DNA of 64,000 bases from Clavelina lepadiformis. Taxonomy: Eukaryota > Chordata > Ascidiacea > Aplousobranchia > Clavelinidae. Made by a program: the position numbers and the translations under genes. Location: contig NC_135243.1 in assembly GCF_947623445.1 (NCBI RefSeq), positions 21,460,479-21,524,478 of the forward strand, in the 5' to 3' direction. Under the pieces are notes generated by a model. It was given only the letters and a program-made list of their open reading frames with translations. It did not search any database and was not told where the DNA came from. Numbering within the stretch: position 1 is the first letter of the stretch; the number at the start of each line of letters is the position of its first letter. This document shows positions 53,008 through 63,543 of this stretch, piece after piece.

Positions 53008-53127
53008 CAATTTCTCGTCCTGCAAGGAGACCAGAACAGATTTGTTGAATGGCTCCAAATTCGTCCTTATTATGCTAGACCAGCCTATTTTGGTTTGCTT
53101 AAATGGCGTCAAAACTTTATCATGTAA
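53008..53127 (+). pseudogene. Truncated duplicate of the BAF second exon
   Basis: Only 15 bp after the BAF stop codon, another frame encodes a second version of the C-terminal half of BAF: QFLVLQGDQNRFVEWL, then LLKWRQNFIM and stop (53125-53127). It aligns with LLVLKNQKEFVNWL ... LLEWRRRFIG of the real exon and is in places closer to human BAF (QFLVL). The first 25-30 bases of the exon, including an obvious acceptor, are absent or decayed. It could be a dead duplicate or an alternative 3' exon using a cryptic acceptor. Confidence 0.75.
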
Positions 53128-53375
53128 TGCAATGTTCCCTCTAATTTTTCACGAGTCTGAGCAAACACACCAACTCCCTGAACGGTCCCTTGGACCACTG
53201 TGAGCAACATCAGACGAGCCACGTGCGCACTGTGGCCATTATTATGCGTTTATTTTATTTTCAATTCAGGTTGGATTTTTTTCTTGTGCGCAGCACAGTT
53301 TTTCTGTGCGCGGAGACCGTGTCAGCAGTGCGCATTTGTGCACGCGCGCAGCTTTGAGGGAACATTGATGTAATG
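53122..53375. mobile_element. hAT-like MITE, 238 bp
   Basis: The element spans 53130-53367 with terminal inverted repeats CAATGTTCCCTC / GAGGGAACATTG and a perfect 8-bp target duplication atgtaatg (53122-53129 and 53368-53375). The inner part is GC-rich with CGCGCGC and GTGCGC words, unlike the surrounding AT-rich DNA. There is no coding capacity. The TIR resembles short GTTCCCTC-type hAT derivatives known in other animals, from memory. Confidence 0.85.
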
Positions 53376-55624
53376 TAATGTAGTTGCATGTAGTTTAGCA
53401 GCGTGTAACTCATGTATTATTTTAATATCATGTAATTATATCTATCTACTATCACATTACTCACTTTAATATCATGTAACTGTGGTAATGCATATAATTG
53501 CATTTACTAATTGTGTTTAATAAAATAAAATAATGTATTACATCGACGTATATTGTATTACATAAAGTAAAACTGATTCAACGCAGAGTTCATAATTAAA
53601 ATTCACCATTCCACCATTCAAATTCTTTAAACGTCGGTTCGCGATACTCTTAAGCTACAAACCGGCAACATACGAGTGACTTAAACTAACAATTCAGCCT
53701 CATCAATCAATCACTACACGTCTACAAGAGGCACTTTCGCCTGTCTACAACTCGAAATTAAATTCACTTTAAGTTCGTTTAAACAGTTGACTTTAATATC
53801 CGTAATTAACGCAGCAGCAATTAATGACAGCACGGGCAGCAAAAATACCTCGGCATCAATGTGTGGCAACAATAAGAGATTTTTGTCAGAAGTAAAAAAC
53901 GTCGCAGCACAAGTCAAGAAAGGAGCATCGATACACATCTATGACTTTACCTTCAAGTGCATGTAACAAATTTGTTGGCTGAACAACGTCGGCGCCAAAG
54001 TTCCTCAAAGACGGCAAACAAATAAACAAACTTAAAATCCGGGTTAAAAGTGCTCGTTTAAACAAGATAGTCTTTAGTTGTTTCTCTGCTTAACTTGTAA
54101 TGCCTTTTTGAATCAAGATATTAACGCAAACGTTTATGGCACAACAGGACATACCGATAACTTATGATTGACACTTCAACTTTGCTTTGACCAGTATAGC
54201 ATTAGCTTAAACATATACACGATGCTATAATGCTATAGCTACACATAAACACGACAGCATACAATGAAAACAGCAGATTATTTAATAAAAATATTAAAAA
54301 CGTCACAGCGAAAAGGTTGCCATGAGCAAACGTTTGCTTTCATTAAATACAGCTCATAATGACGAAAAAAATATCTCCCAAAGAAAATGATTTGTATTTC
54401 AGTGTTTTGTGAGCGCTGAATGGTGACAATCCAAATATGGCGACTCTTACAACTGTCTTGAGCCATTAACTGTGGCTACATATACGAAAAATAATGCAAT
54501 TTATTCCATTGTAAAACTTTGTCCTTAATTTGATTAAATTGACACCAAGTTTGACTTTAGGACTGCGACCATTTTTGATATAGAAAGATCTTTTGATTGT
54601 TTTACTTTCACTTCTCATTCATTTCAATAAAAACAAGAAGTTGAACTGTTGTGCACGCCTTAAGTCAGCGGCTCCCCAGTTTTCTTTAGGCGCGACCAAA
54701 GTCTGAGTTTGATGAACATCTCGCGACCCAAGCCTCAAAGAGCGTATTCTAAAACGAAAAAATGGATGGATGATTTTTGGCAGTAAGTTGCTAAATTCGT
54801 TTGCAATATCAGCAATCTACTCTTTTCTCAAGTACCAATACGCTACAGACAGACGCTGACCAGCAGTGGTAGTATGGTCCACTCACTATAAGACAATATA
54901 TTTTATTAGAAACTTAAATCTGCCACCGTACAACTCATACTTTTGGAACCACACCTTTAAGTGAGCGCACTAGGTGTCCTTATTGTTTTGAGTGGGGGTA
55001 TAGGGACCGTCTTTGCTCCAATTTACCTAGATTAGGTTACGCAAAACATACTTTTAGCAACCAAGTAAAGTAACAATTTCACATGATGTAAGCGTTATAG
55101 TTATGATTATAGTTGTGGTTGTTTTTTTTGCCACCGATTGTTACCGACCATTTTTGTGGCAATTGAATTATGGTTACCCTAGTGACCTAGTCTATCTATT
55201 TGTCACACCACTTCTTAAATGTCATTGACAGTATGATGTCACCGCATACTGAAAATATACAACCAGCAGTAGAAACCAATGTAGTAAATTGAACCTATAA
55301 ACACCGACAACAACAGCAACGTCACCAAGCATTTAATAAAAACGTATTGTTGATTAAACAATCGCGGGGCTAAACTAACAAAATTATTCTTTGAGCTAAC
55401 AACATTATAAGGTCGTGCATATTTCAAGAAATTAATAATTAACAACACAAGCAATTGTGATGCATCCCGAAGCGAAGTTTATATTTTAGCACCGAAGTCA
55501 CGAATCCTTCAATACACTTGCATCTACATAATACAAACCCGAAATAGAGAATAGAATCAGTGAAATGAAAATTTGTCAAACCTGAAGAGTTGTGAGTTCG
55601 GGTAATTTTATTTTATTAAACTAT
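53376..55624. other. No supported gene
   Basis: AT-rich DNA without convincing exons. It starts with many ATGTAAT-type words that resemble the MITE target site. A possible single hAT-like end (cagcggctccccagtttt) is seen near 54668, without a partner. Confidence 0.4.
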
Positions 55625-56165
55625 GCACCGGTTTAATATGACTCAACTTTTTAAGCAGTTATCATCATTGTCGCCAATTCTCACGTCCAGTCGGAGGGAT
55701 TGGACCATGCAAAATCAAAAACTCCCAAATAGCAGCGAAATACGATGTTGTACACAGAAAAATGGATCATCAAAGCGAAAACGTTAAGCTACCGTGGCAG
55801 TAGAAACCCGGGTGCACACATCGGCATGGTTAGGCTCACTGGTCGGGAAAAAGAAACTTCCAGGCGTCATGCAGTTCTTGTACCCGTTGTACCTGTAACA
55901 AAGCACCCGTTTAATACGATTCAACTTTTTTTGCAGTTATCGTCACTGTCGCCAAAGCATAGGCCTCTGCAAAATCAAAAACTCTTTACTGGCATCCAAA
56001 TATGGTGTTTTACAAAGAAAAAAGGATCATCAATTAAAAGACAACTCACCGTGGCAGTAGAAACTCGGGTGCAGGCATTGGCATGGTTGCCAAGTTAGGC
56101 TCACCCTGGTCGAGAAAAAGCAATTTCCAGGCGTCATGCAGTTCTTGTAATATCCTCTAGAGTCG
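55625..56165. repeat. Tandem duplication covering the cysteine-rich peptide exon
   Basis: Two head-to-tail units, about 55625-55902 and 55903-56165, align with an offset of 278 bp. Landmarks in both are tttaata.ga.tcaactttt, gcagttatc.tca, aaaatcaaaaactc, ggatcatcaa, ccgtggcagtagaaac and caggcgtcatgcagttcttg. The right unit overlaps the coding exon; the left unit carries a diverged copy of it. Confidence 0.85.
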
Positions 56166-56269
56166 TTACAGGTAGACACAGAACCCAATGAACCTACAAT
56201 CATGATGGCGAAGACAGACAGCCACAAAATCTTTGACTTCATTTCCATTATTTGTTTGTTCATTTTCAT
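56030..56269 (-). CDS. Secreted six-cysteine peptide
   Basis: The minus-strand frame begins MKMNKQIMEMKSK, followed by a signal-peptide core (ILWLSVFAIMIVGSLG, residues 14-29) with a likely cut near SVS/TC. The mature part has six cysteines (34, 44, 50, 63, 65, 72) spaced C-x9-C-x5-C-x12-C-x-C-x6-C, fitting three disulfides. A canonical donor (CACG then GTGAGT) at 56050 would end this exon after residue 73; without splicing the frame runs on to a stop at 56030. No known family is recognised: it could be a defence peptide, a signalling peptide or a venom-like scaffold, and nothing here decides that. A diverged copy of the exon lies 278 bp downstream in the gene direction. Confidence 0.5.
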   Translation of the reverse strand: MKMNKQIMEMKSKILWLSVFAIMIVGSLGSVSTCNDSRGYYKNCMTPGNCFFSTRVSLTWQPCQCLHPSFYCHGELSFN

Positions 56270-58921
56270 TCAACAAAAAACTGATTTAAAACAAAATCTT
56301 TAGAAACCTAAATCTGAAAACTGAGAAAATAAAAGAAAATGGTAACATCGTCTTGTTTATTCTATTGTCCGCTCAAATAGATAAGCCACAATAGCGATAA
56401 GGCACTATCATGCAGTTCCAGCTACTCGAACACTACAAACAATGGGATTTATTCTTAAGCCTACGTCGTGTCCATAACTATAAATGTTCAGCTTATCAGC
56501 AGTTAAGTACAAGAATGATTTGGTTGGCAACGTCCCAGTTTTAACAGTAAGGTAAGCTTTAAACACATAAGCGACTGACTGACAACTAAGCAAACTAAAA
56601 AATTTTCCAAGTCTTGTTCGAACAAAACCTCGGTTAACTTCTTCAGGGTAAAAAGGGATTTGAAGAATTACTTAACAGAACACAGTCAATGTAGGAAAGG
56701 TAAAAATAAAATCGACGAGCAGCCAATCAGCGTTTTAATTATGCCAGAGGTGAAAAGTATGACAAAAGCATTCAGACGGGTTAGAAACCAATGTTGCATA
56801 ACAACTAATTTTGCTGTAAAAAGTGCTTGCGTCAGCAAAAAGACACAATTGCTTAATTTGTTTCAAGTTAAGAGGTTTAGACGTGATTTAAAGATACGAA
56901 ACTTGTCTTACATCATCACTGTACCCCAAAATACTTATGTTACACATACTAACAAACTACCTCAACTACTGAAACGGAAAATCGATGGAAAATGAAAATG
57001 GAATGAAAAAATGAAAATGAAATGGAAAATGTAAATTGGTAAATAGAACAACACTGTGCATGAATTATAAGTTTCACTTGATGAAAACAATCCAGTGATG
57101 TTTAACATCAAGCAGTGCTTTCAAACAAAAACTAATTTTTTGTTGTATATGGTTTTGTTATAGTTTTTATTGAGGTTTCGGATCTGTTTAAGTTTTGTTG
57201 GAAACATATATTTGTATTTTCAGCTGATGTAAAACTACTCGAACGAAAAACTCTCGTGTATTCGCAACCTGTACGTGATACTATTTTTCTCTTAACCTTT
57301 ACGAACCGTTTAAACTTTATCGTTCATCGACATCAAACTGCTGGTCATCAAACACTTTAAGTAGCGCTTTAAGTATACTATAAATATAAACGTTTGTTTT
57401 GTTAGGACGAACGATAACTAATTGAATGCTTATACGTGTGAGTGGGACAAGATAATTACGAAATTATATCGTTAGTTTAGATAGAGTAATACGAATCAAA
57501 ATATGCAGAAAAATCTGCAAAGGTAACACCCCAGTGCAATGATGAACGTATAAACCAGTATTGATTGCAGAAACAAAGTTGCCAAAACAAATTGGTCAGT
57601 CAGGGCAACTGACACTGTACCATTAAAACCTTGTTTTAGTAGTTTGTCTTTGGGCTGTTGGAGTCATACCTTGAAATTTATGTATAAACTTGAAAAAAAT
57701 ACTGGTCTCAATTAAATCAAAAAAGAAAATTATCTTGTTTTCAAAGAAGAAATACTAATATTGTGAAATCGTGCATGGGACTGGCTAAGTCAAGTATTGA
57801 ATGCGAACGTAGTGAAGCACCAGCTCAAGCACATCATATGTAGCCTACTCTTTCTAAAACAAAGAAAAGTGCTGAGGCCAGAAGTACAAACAAGTTTCCA
57901 GTTTCGCCAAACCCAGTGCCATATTTTTGTTTTCAGGCAAGTAGTAATGGTGGCGCCAAAGGGCACAATTATTCTACTGCTCGCGTTACAGCACTTATCC
58001 AGGCTAGTGTACATGTTATGTACGTTTGTGAAATGTCTTTAGTGAATCAATCAGGCTAAAGGGATAGATTAAAAGACTGGGAAGATTAAAGGGAAAGGTT
58101 CTCAAAGCAGCAATATTAAAAGTAGTGCAGCAATCAAATAGCGACGTGCAACCTGGTACATAATGGGCAGTTATAGGCTAGAAATAGAGGGACGAAATAG
58201 GTTTAGTAGTAGAAAAAGCTGTTCTTATCGCTAGGCTGTTAGACCAAAACCATTGCCAAGCCAACTATCGCAAACAACGTAAACACAGGTTGCCAGAAAA
58301 TGACGACAATGAGGGTAATGATAACAATGACGTAATAATTATTCAAGGATGAATTTTGACAATAACATTTTCAAACAATCTGCTTTATTATAATAAACAA
58401 TAGCGGTACAGGGCAAGTATGTGGTAACGGAGAATGGCGATGAGTAGAAACGACGAAGTGGATAATGATGGAAACCAATACGTTACAAATAGTCGCCGCT
58501 ATAACATAATAATATAGCAAAGAATTTGAAACCTTTTTAAGGGCAACACCGGTTATTTCAATTACGTTCATTGTCTATGACTCTTATTATCATTACCACC
58601 ATTGTCAGCGTTAAGTATATTACTATGTTAAATATACCGACTTACTCTAAACTTATAGTTTGCTGTCAGCGTTGCTAAATCTGTCGTGTTTGCTTTGACG
58701 TCAGCAACAGTGCTAGACAAGGTTGTTCAGACCATAAATTACATATTGTTGTCTTATGCTGTTGTTTACGAAATATTTTTGTGCGCTGACATCGCTCCAG
58801 CTTCTGAAGGACGAAAATGGTATTTTATCATTTTTAGAATACACACAAGACGTTTAACATAAAGATAAACATTACTTGCTGTTCTAGCTTTTTCAAGTTA
58901 TACTGCGCGCCAAACGATATC
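56270..58921. other. No supported gene
   Basis: The lysine-rich frame at 56660-56995 (plus) has no family resemblance or splice context. The promoter of the gene at 58922 should lie at the right end. Confidence 0.4.
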
Positions 58922-61507
58922 ATGCAAAATATAGAAAATATTGCAACCTACCAGAAAAACTCCGAAGGTGAATTATGGCAAAAAGAACTTGAATTAGTTA
59001 AAGTACTTAGAAAAAATTGTGATGAAAATGGGAAAGAAACAGATGTTACAAAATCAGCGAAAATATTTCACAAATTAGCTTTAATTTACAAGCAAAGAAG
59101 TCCAGAAAAATTTAGTTTGATTCGAAGCGCTGCTCTTTTAAATGCAGCCATTGTGAGAAAACCTTCAAATATCGAAAAAATCAGAGGAGATCTAAAAAAT
59201 GTTTACCATCATTTGTTTACAATTGGAAACGCAACACATACCGATTTCAATTCATGTCGTTTTGTTGAGCTCGTACGAAAAAAGTTTAAACGCCTTCGCA
59301 TGAGAACAAGAAAAACTTTAGAGTCCTTAAGGCCCACCGACTACAGTATGACGGAAGAGAAGCACCACCAACTGAAGAAGCAGAGAATTCAAACTATGGA
59401 AGAACTTCAGGTTGATATCGCAGAAGAATACGTCTCTATTATGCGAAGGATTTCTGACAAGTGCATTGCTGTAATGGGGAAAGCCCCTTGTCGATACTCG
59501 GTAGCCGCGATGGGTTCCATTGCCCGCAAAGAAGCGACCCCGTACTCGGATTTTGAACATGTCATTTTGCTTGAAGACAAAAGTCTACTCGACTTCGACG
59601 TAGACAGCCATGAATACCAAAATACGACGGAATATTTTCGTTGGTATTCAGTTCTTTTTCAGTTCATTATCATTGGTCTTGGTGAAACAATTATACCAAG
59701 TGTTTGTATCCCATCTCTAAATGACAACCAAAACAAAGATATGAATTGGTTCTATGACGCTCATACACCACGGGGCATATCGTTTGATGGTATGATGGTG
59801 TATGCAAGCAAATTTCCGCTAGGTCGACAAGAAAAAACTAAAAATAAACCATGGACAACCGAACTCATTCAACCTGTGACAAAGATGGTGGAATATTTGG
59901 ATACAGATGTGGATTTAAAGAACGGATATCACTTGGGAGATATCTTGACAAAGACACTTTTTGTTTCTGGGTACATCAAAATCTACAGCAGTTTCTCCAA
60001 ACTAGTTAAAAAAACACTTTCTAAAAATTTGAAAACTAACCAAGATGTAAATTTGGTAGTGCGAAAGCAAATTGAAAATGACCTGGCAAATTTCAACACA
60101 TTTCGAGATGCAGCAACGTGTAACAATAAAACATTTCAATTGTTTGTGCAGATGAAAACCCCTGATAAATTTGACGCGCTTTTCAACATAAAGCGAATTG
60201 TTTTTCGAAGCATCACATTATTTATTGCAGCTATGGGGAATCTTCACGGTGTTTGTGATCCTGAGTTTTCTGGTTATGATATCATTCGATCTTTAAGAAA
60301 ACATGAAGTTATTGACAGTGATTTTGCAGATAAACTGCTTTATGCTCTTTCCTTGGCATGTGAAGTTAGAGTAAAGATTTATTGCAACAAAGGATGTCAG
60401 GATGATGTCATAAAGGAAAACGAATATCATTCGAAACCAGCAAACAATGTCCTTGTTCAAGCTTTAGTTGAAAACATTGGCGGGAGAGCTACCATTGACT
60501 TTTTTACAACCTGCTGGGAACTTCAGGAAACAGTTAGAGGAAATAATTCTGAACTTACCAAAGATCTTGTTTCACAGACGCGTTTTCATTTAGGATATAA
60601 ATTGGGGTTGTTCAAAGAAATAACTTGTGAATGGAAATGTTTTGAAGGCAACGAATTGGAAAATAAAATTAATTTTTTTCTTCCACTAATTCCAAGTGCA
60701 TTTATGAATTTAAAGAAATACGAAGATGCTTTGTCAGTTTCATTACAATTCATTAAACAGCTTGACGGAAACAGTCGCATATTGCTTGGTTTTGCAACCT
60801 TGATTTGTTTAATCAACTTACGAAAGGAAGATGACGAAATATTTGCCATTGTGACAGCCGCGCTTAAACATTTATCCTGGAACCAAAACCCGTGGTATTG
60901 TTTAATGTTTTATGAGCAAGTTGGAAAATATTTGCTGTACGTGAAACAGAATGTAAACCAAGCACTTTGTGTGTTTAGGAAGCTGCCGATGGAACTCCTA
61001 GATAACGACATTTTCAGCAATTTGTTACAAGATGACCTGTTTTCCAAACAATTGTATAGAGAAACTCAGGATGATGATTTCTTCCACGACGATTTATCAT
61101 TATTTCGACAGAAATTTCCTCGTCAACAAGATTTCAATAAATTATTTTCACCAATGCACACAGTTTTAATCCAAACAATGAAAGCAGCATCATTATGCTA
61201 CATCAGTGAGTGTCTTATGAAAATGAATTACTTTGAACAGGCGCTCAAGATCGCAGATGCTTCTTTTAGTGTTTATAAAATGAACCCCGAAGCGGGTGGT
61301 CCGAAAAGATTGGGGCACGTTTGGTATATAATGGGAAAATGCTGCTTTAAGAGAAAACATCTGCTTTCATCTAAATTGTGGCTTTCAAAGGCTTTGACCG
61401 AGTTGGAGACATACGTTGATGACTGGATAGTAGCAGATCAATGTACCGATATAAAGCAACTTCTTGCTGAAATATCCACGATCATCCCAGTGTCAGCAAC
61501 CCATTGA
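58922..61507 (+). CDS. GlnD/DUF294-type nucleotidyltransferase with helical-repeat C-terminus
   Basis: An intronless 861-residue protein. Residues 190-220 carry a Pol-beta-fold nucleotidyltransferase signature, MGSIARKEATPYSDFE: G198-S199, R202, E204, and the acidic pair D210/E212 that would bind metal. This is the GS-x2-R-x-E-x5-D-x-D/E pattern of the DUF294 / protein-PII uridylyltransferase N-terminal family. Residues about 428-490 (ITLFIAAMGN ... YALSLACEVRVK) match the helical substrate-binding domain that follows it in bacteria. In between, a block GETIIPSVCIPSLND ... HTPRGISFDGMM is shared with metazoan members known from cnidarians and tunicates (memory). Residues about 600-850 are helical with TPR-like pairs (YFEQALKIADASFSVYK; GKCCFKRKHLLSSKLWLSKA). 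An N-terminal region of about 160 residues is basic and helical. AATAAA follows at 61603-61608. Substrate and role are unknown. Confidence 0.85.
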   Translation: MQNIENIATYQKNSEGELWQKELELVKVLRKNCDENGKETDVTKSAKIFHKLALIYKQRSPEKFSLIRSAALLNAAIVRKPSNIEKIRGDLKNVYHHLFTIGNATHTDFNSCRFVELVRKKFKRLRMRTRKTLESLRPTDYSMTEEKHHQLKKQRIQTMEELQVDIAEEYVSIMRRISDKCIAVMGKAPCRYSVAAMGSIARKEATPYSDFEHVILLEDKSLLDFDVDSHEYQNTTEYFRWYSVLFQFIIIGLGETIIPSVCIPSLNDNQNKDMNWFYDAHTPRGISFDGMMVYASKFPLGRQEKTKNKPWTTELIQPVTKMVEYLDTDVDLKNGYHLGDILTKTLFVSGYIKIYSSFSKLVKKTLSKNLKTNQDVNLVVRKQIENDLANFNTFRDAATCNNKTFQLFVQMKTPDKFDALFNIKRIVFRSITLFIAAMGNLHGVCDPEFSGYDIIRSLRKHEVIDSDFADKLLYALSLACEVRVKIYCNKGCQDDVIKENEYHSKPANNVLVQALVENIGGRATIDFFTTCWELQETVRGNNSELTKDLVSQTRFHLGYKLGLFKEITCEWKCFEGNELENKINFFLPLIPSAFMNLKKYEDALSVSLQFIKQLDGNSRILLGFATLICLINLRKEDDEIFAIVTAALKHLSWNQNPWYCLMFYEQVGKYLLYVKQNVNQALCVFRKLPMELLDNDIFSNLLQDDLFSKQLYRETQDDDFFHDDLSLFRQKFPRQQDFNKLFSPMHTVLIQTMKAASLCYISECLMKMNYFEQALKIADASFSVYKMNPEAGGPKRLGHVWYIMGKCCFKRKHLLSSKLWLSKALTELETYVDDWIVADQCTDIKQLLAEISTIIPVSATH

Positions 61508-63543
61508 TCTTGTTGTTTGCAAAACAAACATATTTCGAGTGGATATTGTTTGCTCGAAAGTGAATCATTTACTTTCCTTTAAAATTATAGCAGATGTCAT
61601 GTAATAAAGCAGTTTTAGTATCAAACATAATTTAGTTTGGATGAAAATAACTAATGCATATTACTTTTAAGTTTTTCCATACATCTTGGTCACGTTTTGT
61701 TTTGCTTGCCCGAGGTTTAATTCTTCTATAAAGGAGTGCATATATGTGCCTCTTTTTATGTATTTGTTGAACAGGTATCCGTTCTGTTCTCATGTACAAG
61801 CGATTAGATTAGAACATATTTTTTGTAAATTGTTTGATGTAAATAATTTTCATGCATATAGGCTATGTCAATCAAGCTTTGTTAAAATAGAGTAATTTAA
61901 GTTCTTGTCAAGTACAAAGCTTTGATCATTTTTGTGTTTTTACTTTTAACTAACTTCATTAAAAGTCATCACGTCTGGATTTTGTCACAAAGTGGCATAA
62001 TGATGAAACCGAAGAGTCAATATTGAAACAGCACAGAGTGATTAAAACACCAGAAGCCCATCACATGTTTAGGCCTACGAACGTCATCGTTTTATGTTGA
62101 AACATTATGGTCGATAAATGTACGGAAACTGTGTCAGAAATTTTTAATTGATTTTGGAACCGGTAACTAAAAAGCGGAACAGTTTATTCATGCGTTGGAC
62201 ACTTAATTTGCTAAAGAGTAAATTTTCTTAATGCAAGTCGTAATTTATATGTCAAAATAAACATGTGTTGTTAAAAGCAAATGACTGCTGCATCTCTAAT
62301 GTTAATCTTAACGTACCAACTTCACAACCAATAGATTTTCTATTGTAGGCCAATGTTTACAAAGAGTGTTAGCAAACATTTTTGGACAATGAAGAAATAA
62401 TTTCTGAAGATTAACCTATGTCGTAATTAGTATTTTCATGATGATACAATCTGAGGTAAAATTTTAAAATGATTAAAGGTAGAATAGAGGTTTTTTAAAA
62501 GTTAAGTATATAATAGGTTAACTTGAGTTAAAAAGCAAAAACTTCTTTCAACTAGTAAGCAGGGTTTCAAAGGATTTTTTGGCTTGCTATAACTATTTTT
62601 TGTGATTAATTTTTGTTTGTGGTTAAGTTTTGCAGGAAGTATCATTTTTGTTTTTTTTTCAGAAATCCGTTATGTGAAGCTACTTTGAGGAAAATAATTT
62701 CGTGTTTTGTTTACAAAACTGGCTGCACTAGCCACTAAATTTTCATGGCTTTGGCCTTACTATTTATTTTTTAATGTTTTTTCATTGACATCATGCAGCA
62801 TGTCTTTAGATACTTTAGAAAAAGTTTTACTTATGTACTGCAACAAACATATAAATAATTTTTATAGTAAATAGGTAACAAATACAAATGTTGTAGGCTT
62901 TATGCATCAAGAATAATTTTGAGAAATTTTGACACGATTTATCTTTAGCGTCGCATGTGGTTGATAATGTAATAAAACGCCAGCTTGGGGTCCGTGGTAA
63001 CCAGGTTATGAGTTAAATTGCACGAAGCACAAAGAAAAGTTCGACACAAGAAACAAAGCATAACGTGCGGCACAAGATAAATAAACGAATATTTTTTAAT
63101 GGACAAGTTAATACAAGCATAATTTAGCTTTTACCGGTTTTAATGGATGCAGATATTATCTAAATTTGCGATATTTCGGTACCGCACTTGGAAGTCAAAG
63201 CTTAGCCTAACCAGGAAACTAGCCTAAAAACAAAACTATGCTTCGTTAAGTTGAGCAGAAAATCGTGAAAATAAGTATGAATTAAGTAAAGTAATTAACA
63301 ACTTCTTCAAAATGTGTCGCTTGTAAAATGTAGCTTAATTTGGTGACTCCGAAAATGCAGAAATAGTCCTTCAGTAGCCTAAGTGCTGCTTACTGTCTGA
63401 AGTTAGTACTAACCCAATTATATATTTTATATGCTAAAAGTTGTCAATACTGTAATTGGTACCTGCAGGTTTAAACCCAATAAACCAGTAAACTAGCAAA
63501 AGCCTATAAAATCTAAACGAATAGCAAAAGATAGGAACTACCA
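61508..63543. other. 3' flank and intergenic
   Basis: The poly(A) signal AATAAA at 61603-61608 serves the nucleotidyltransferase gene. The rest is AT-rich, with no gene seen. The promoter of the CFAP90-like gene should be in the last few hundred bases. Confidence 0.45.
61603..61608 (+). terminator. Poly(A) signal AATAAA
   Basis: A canonical hexamer 96 bp after the stop codon of the nucleotidyltransferase gene. Confidence 0.6.

Noticed and set aside
54668-54760. Sequence cagcggctccccagtttt resembling one end of a hAT element
   Set aside because: No matching inverted end or target duplication was found nearby, so it was left as a possible fragment.
55130-55190. tatggttaccctagtgacctag resembling a TAGGG-type MITE end
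   Set aside because: No partner end could be located by eye.
56660-56995. Lysine-rich 111-codon plus-strand frame
   Set aside because: Composition follows local A-richness, with no family resemblance or splice signals.
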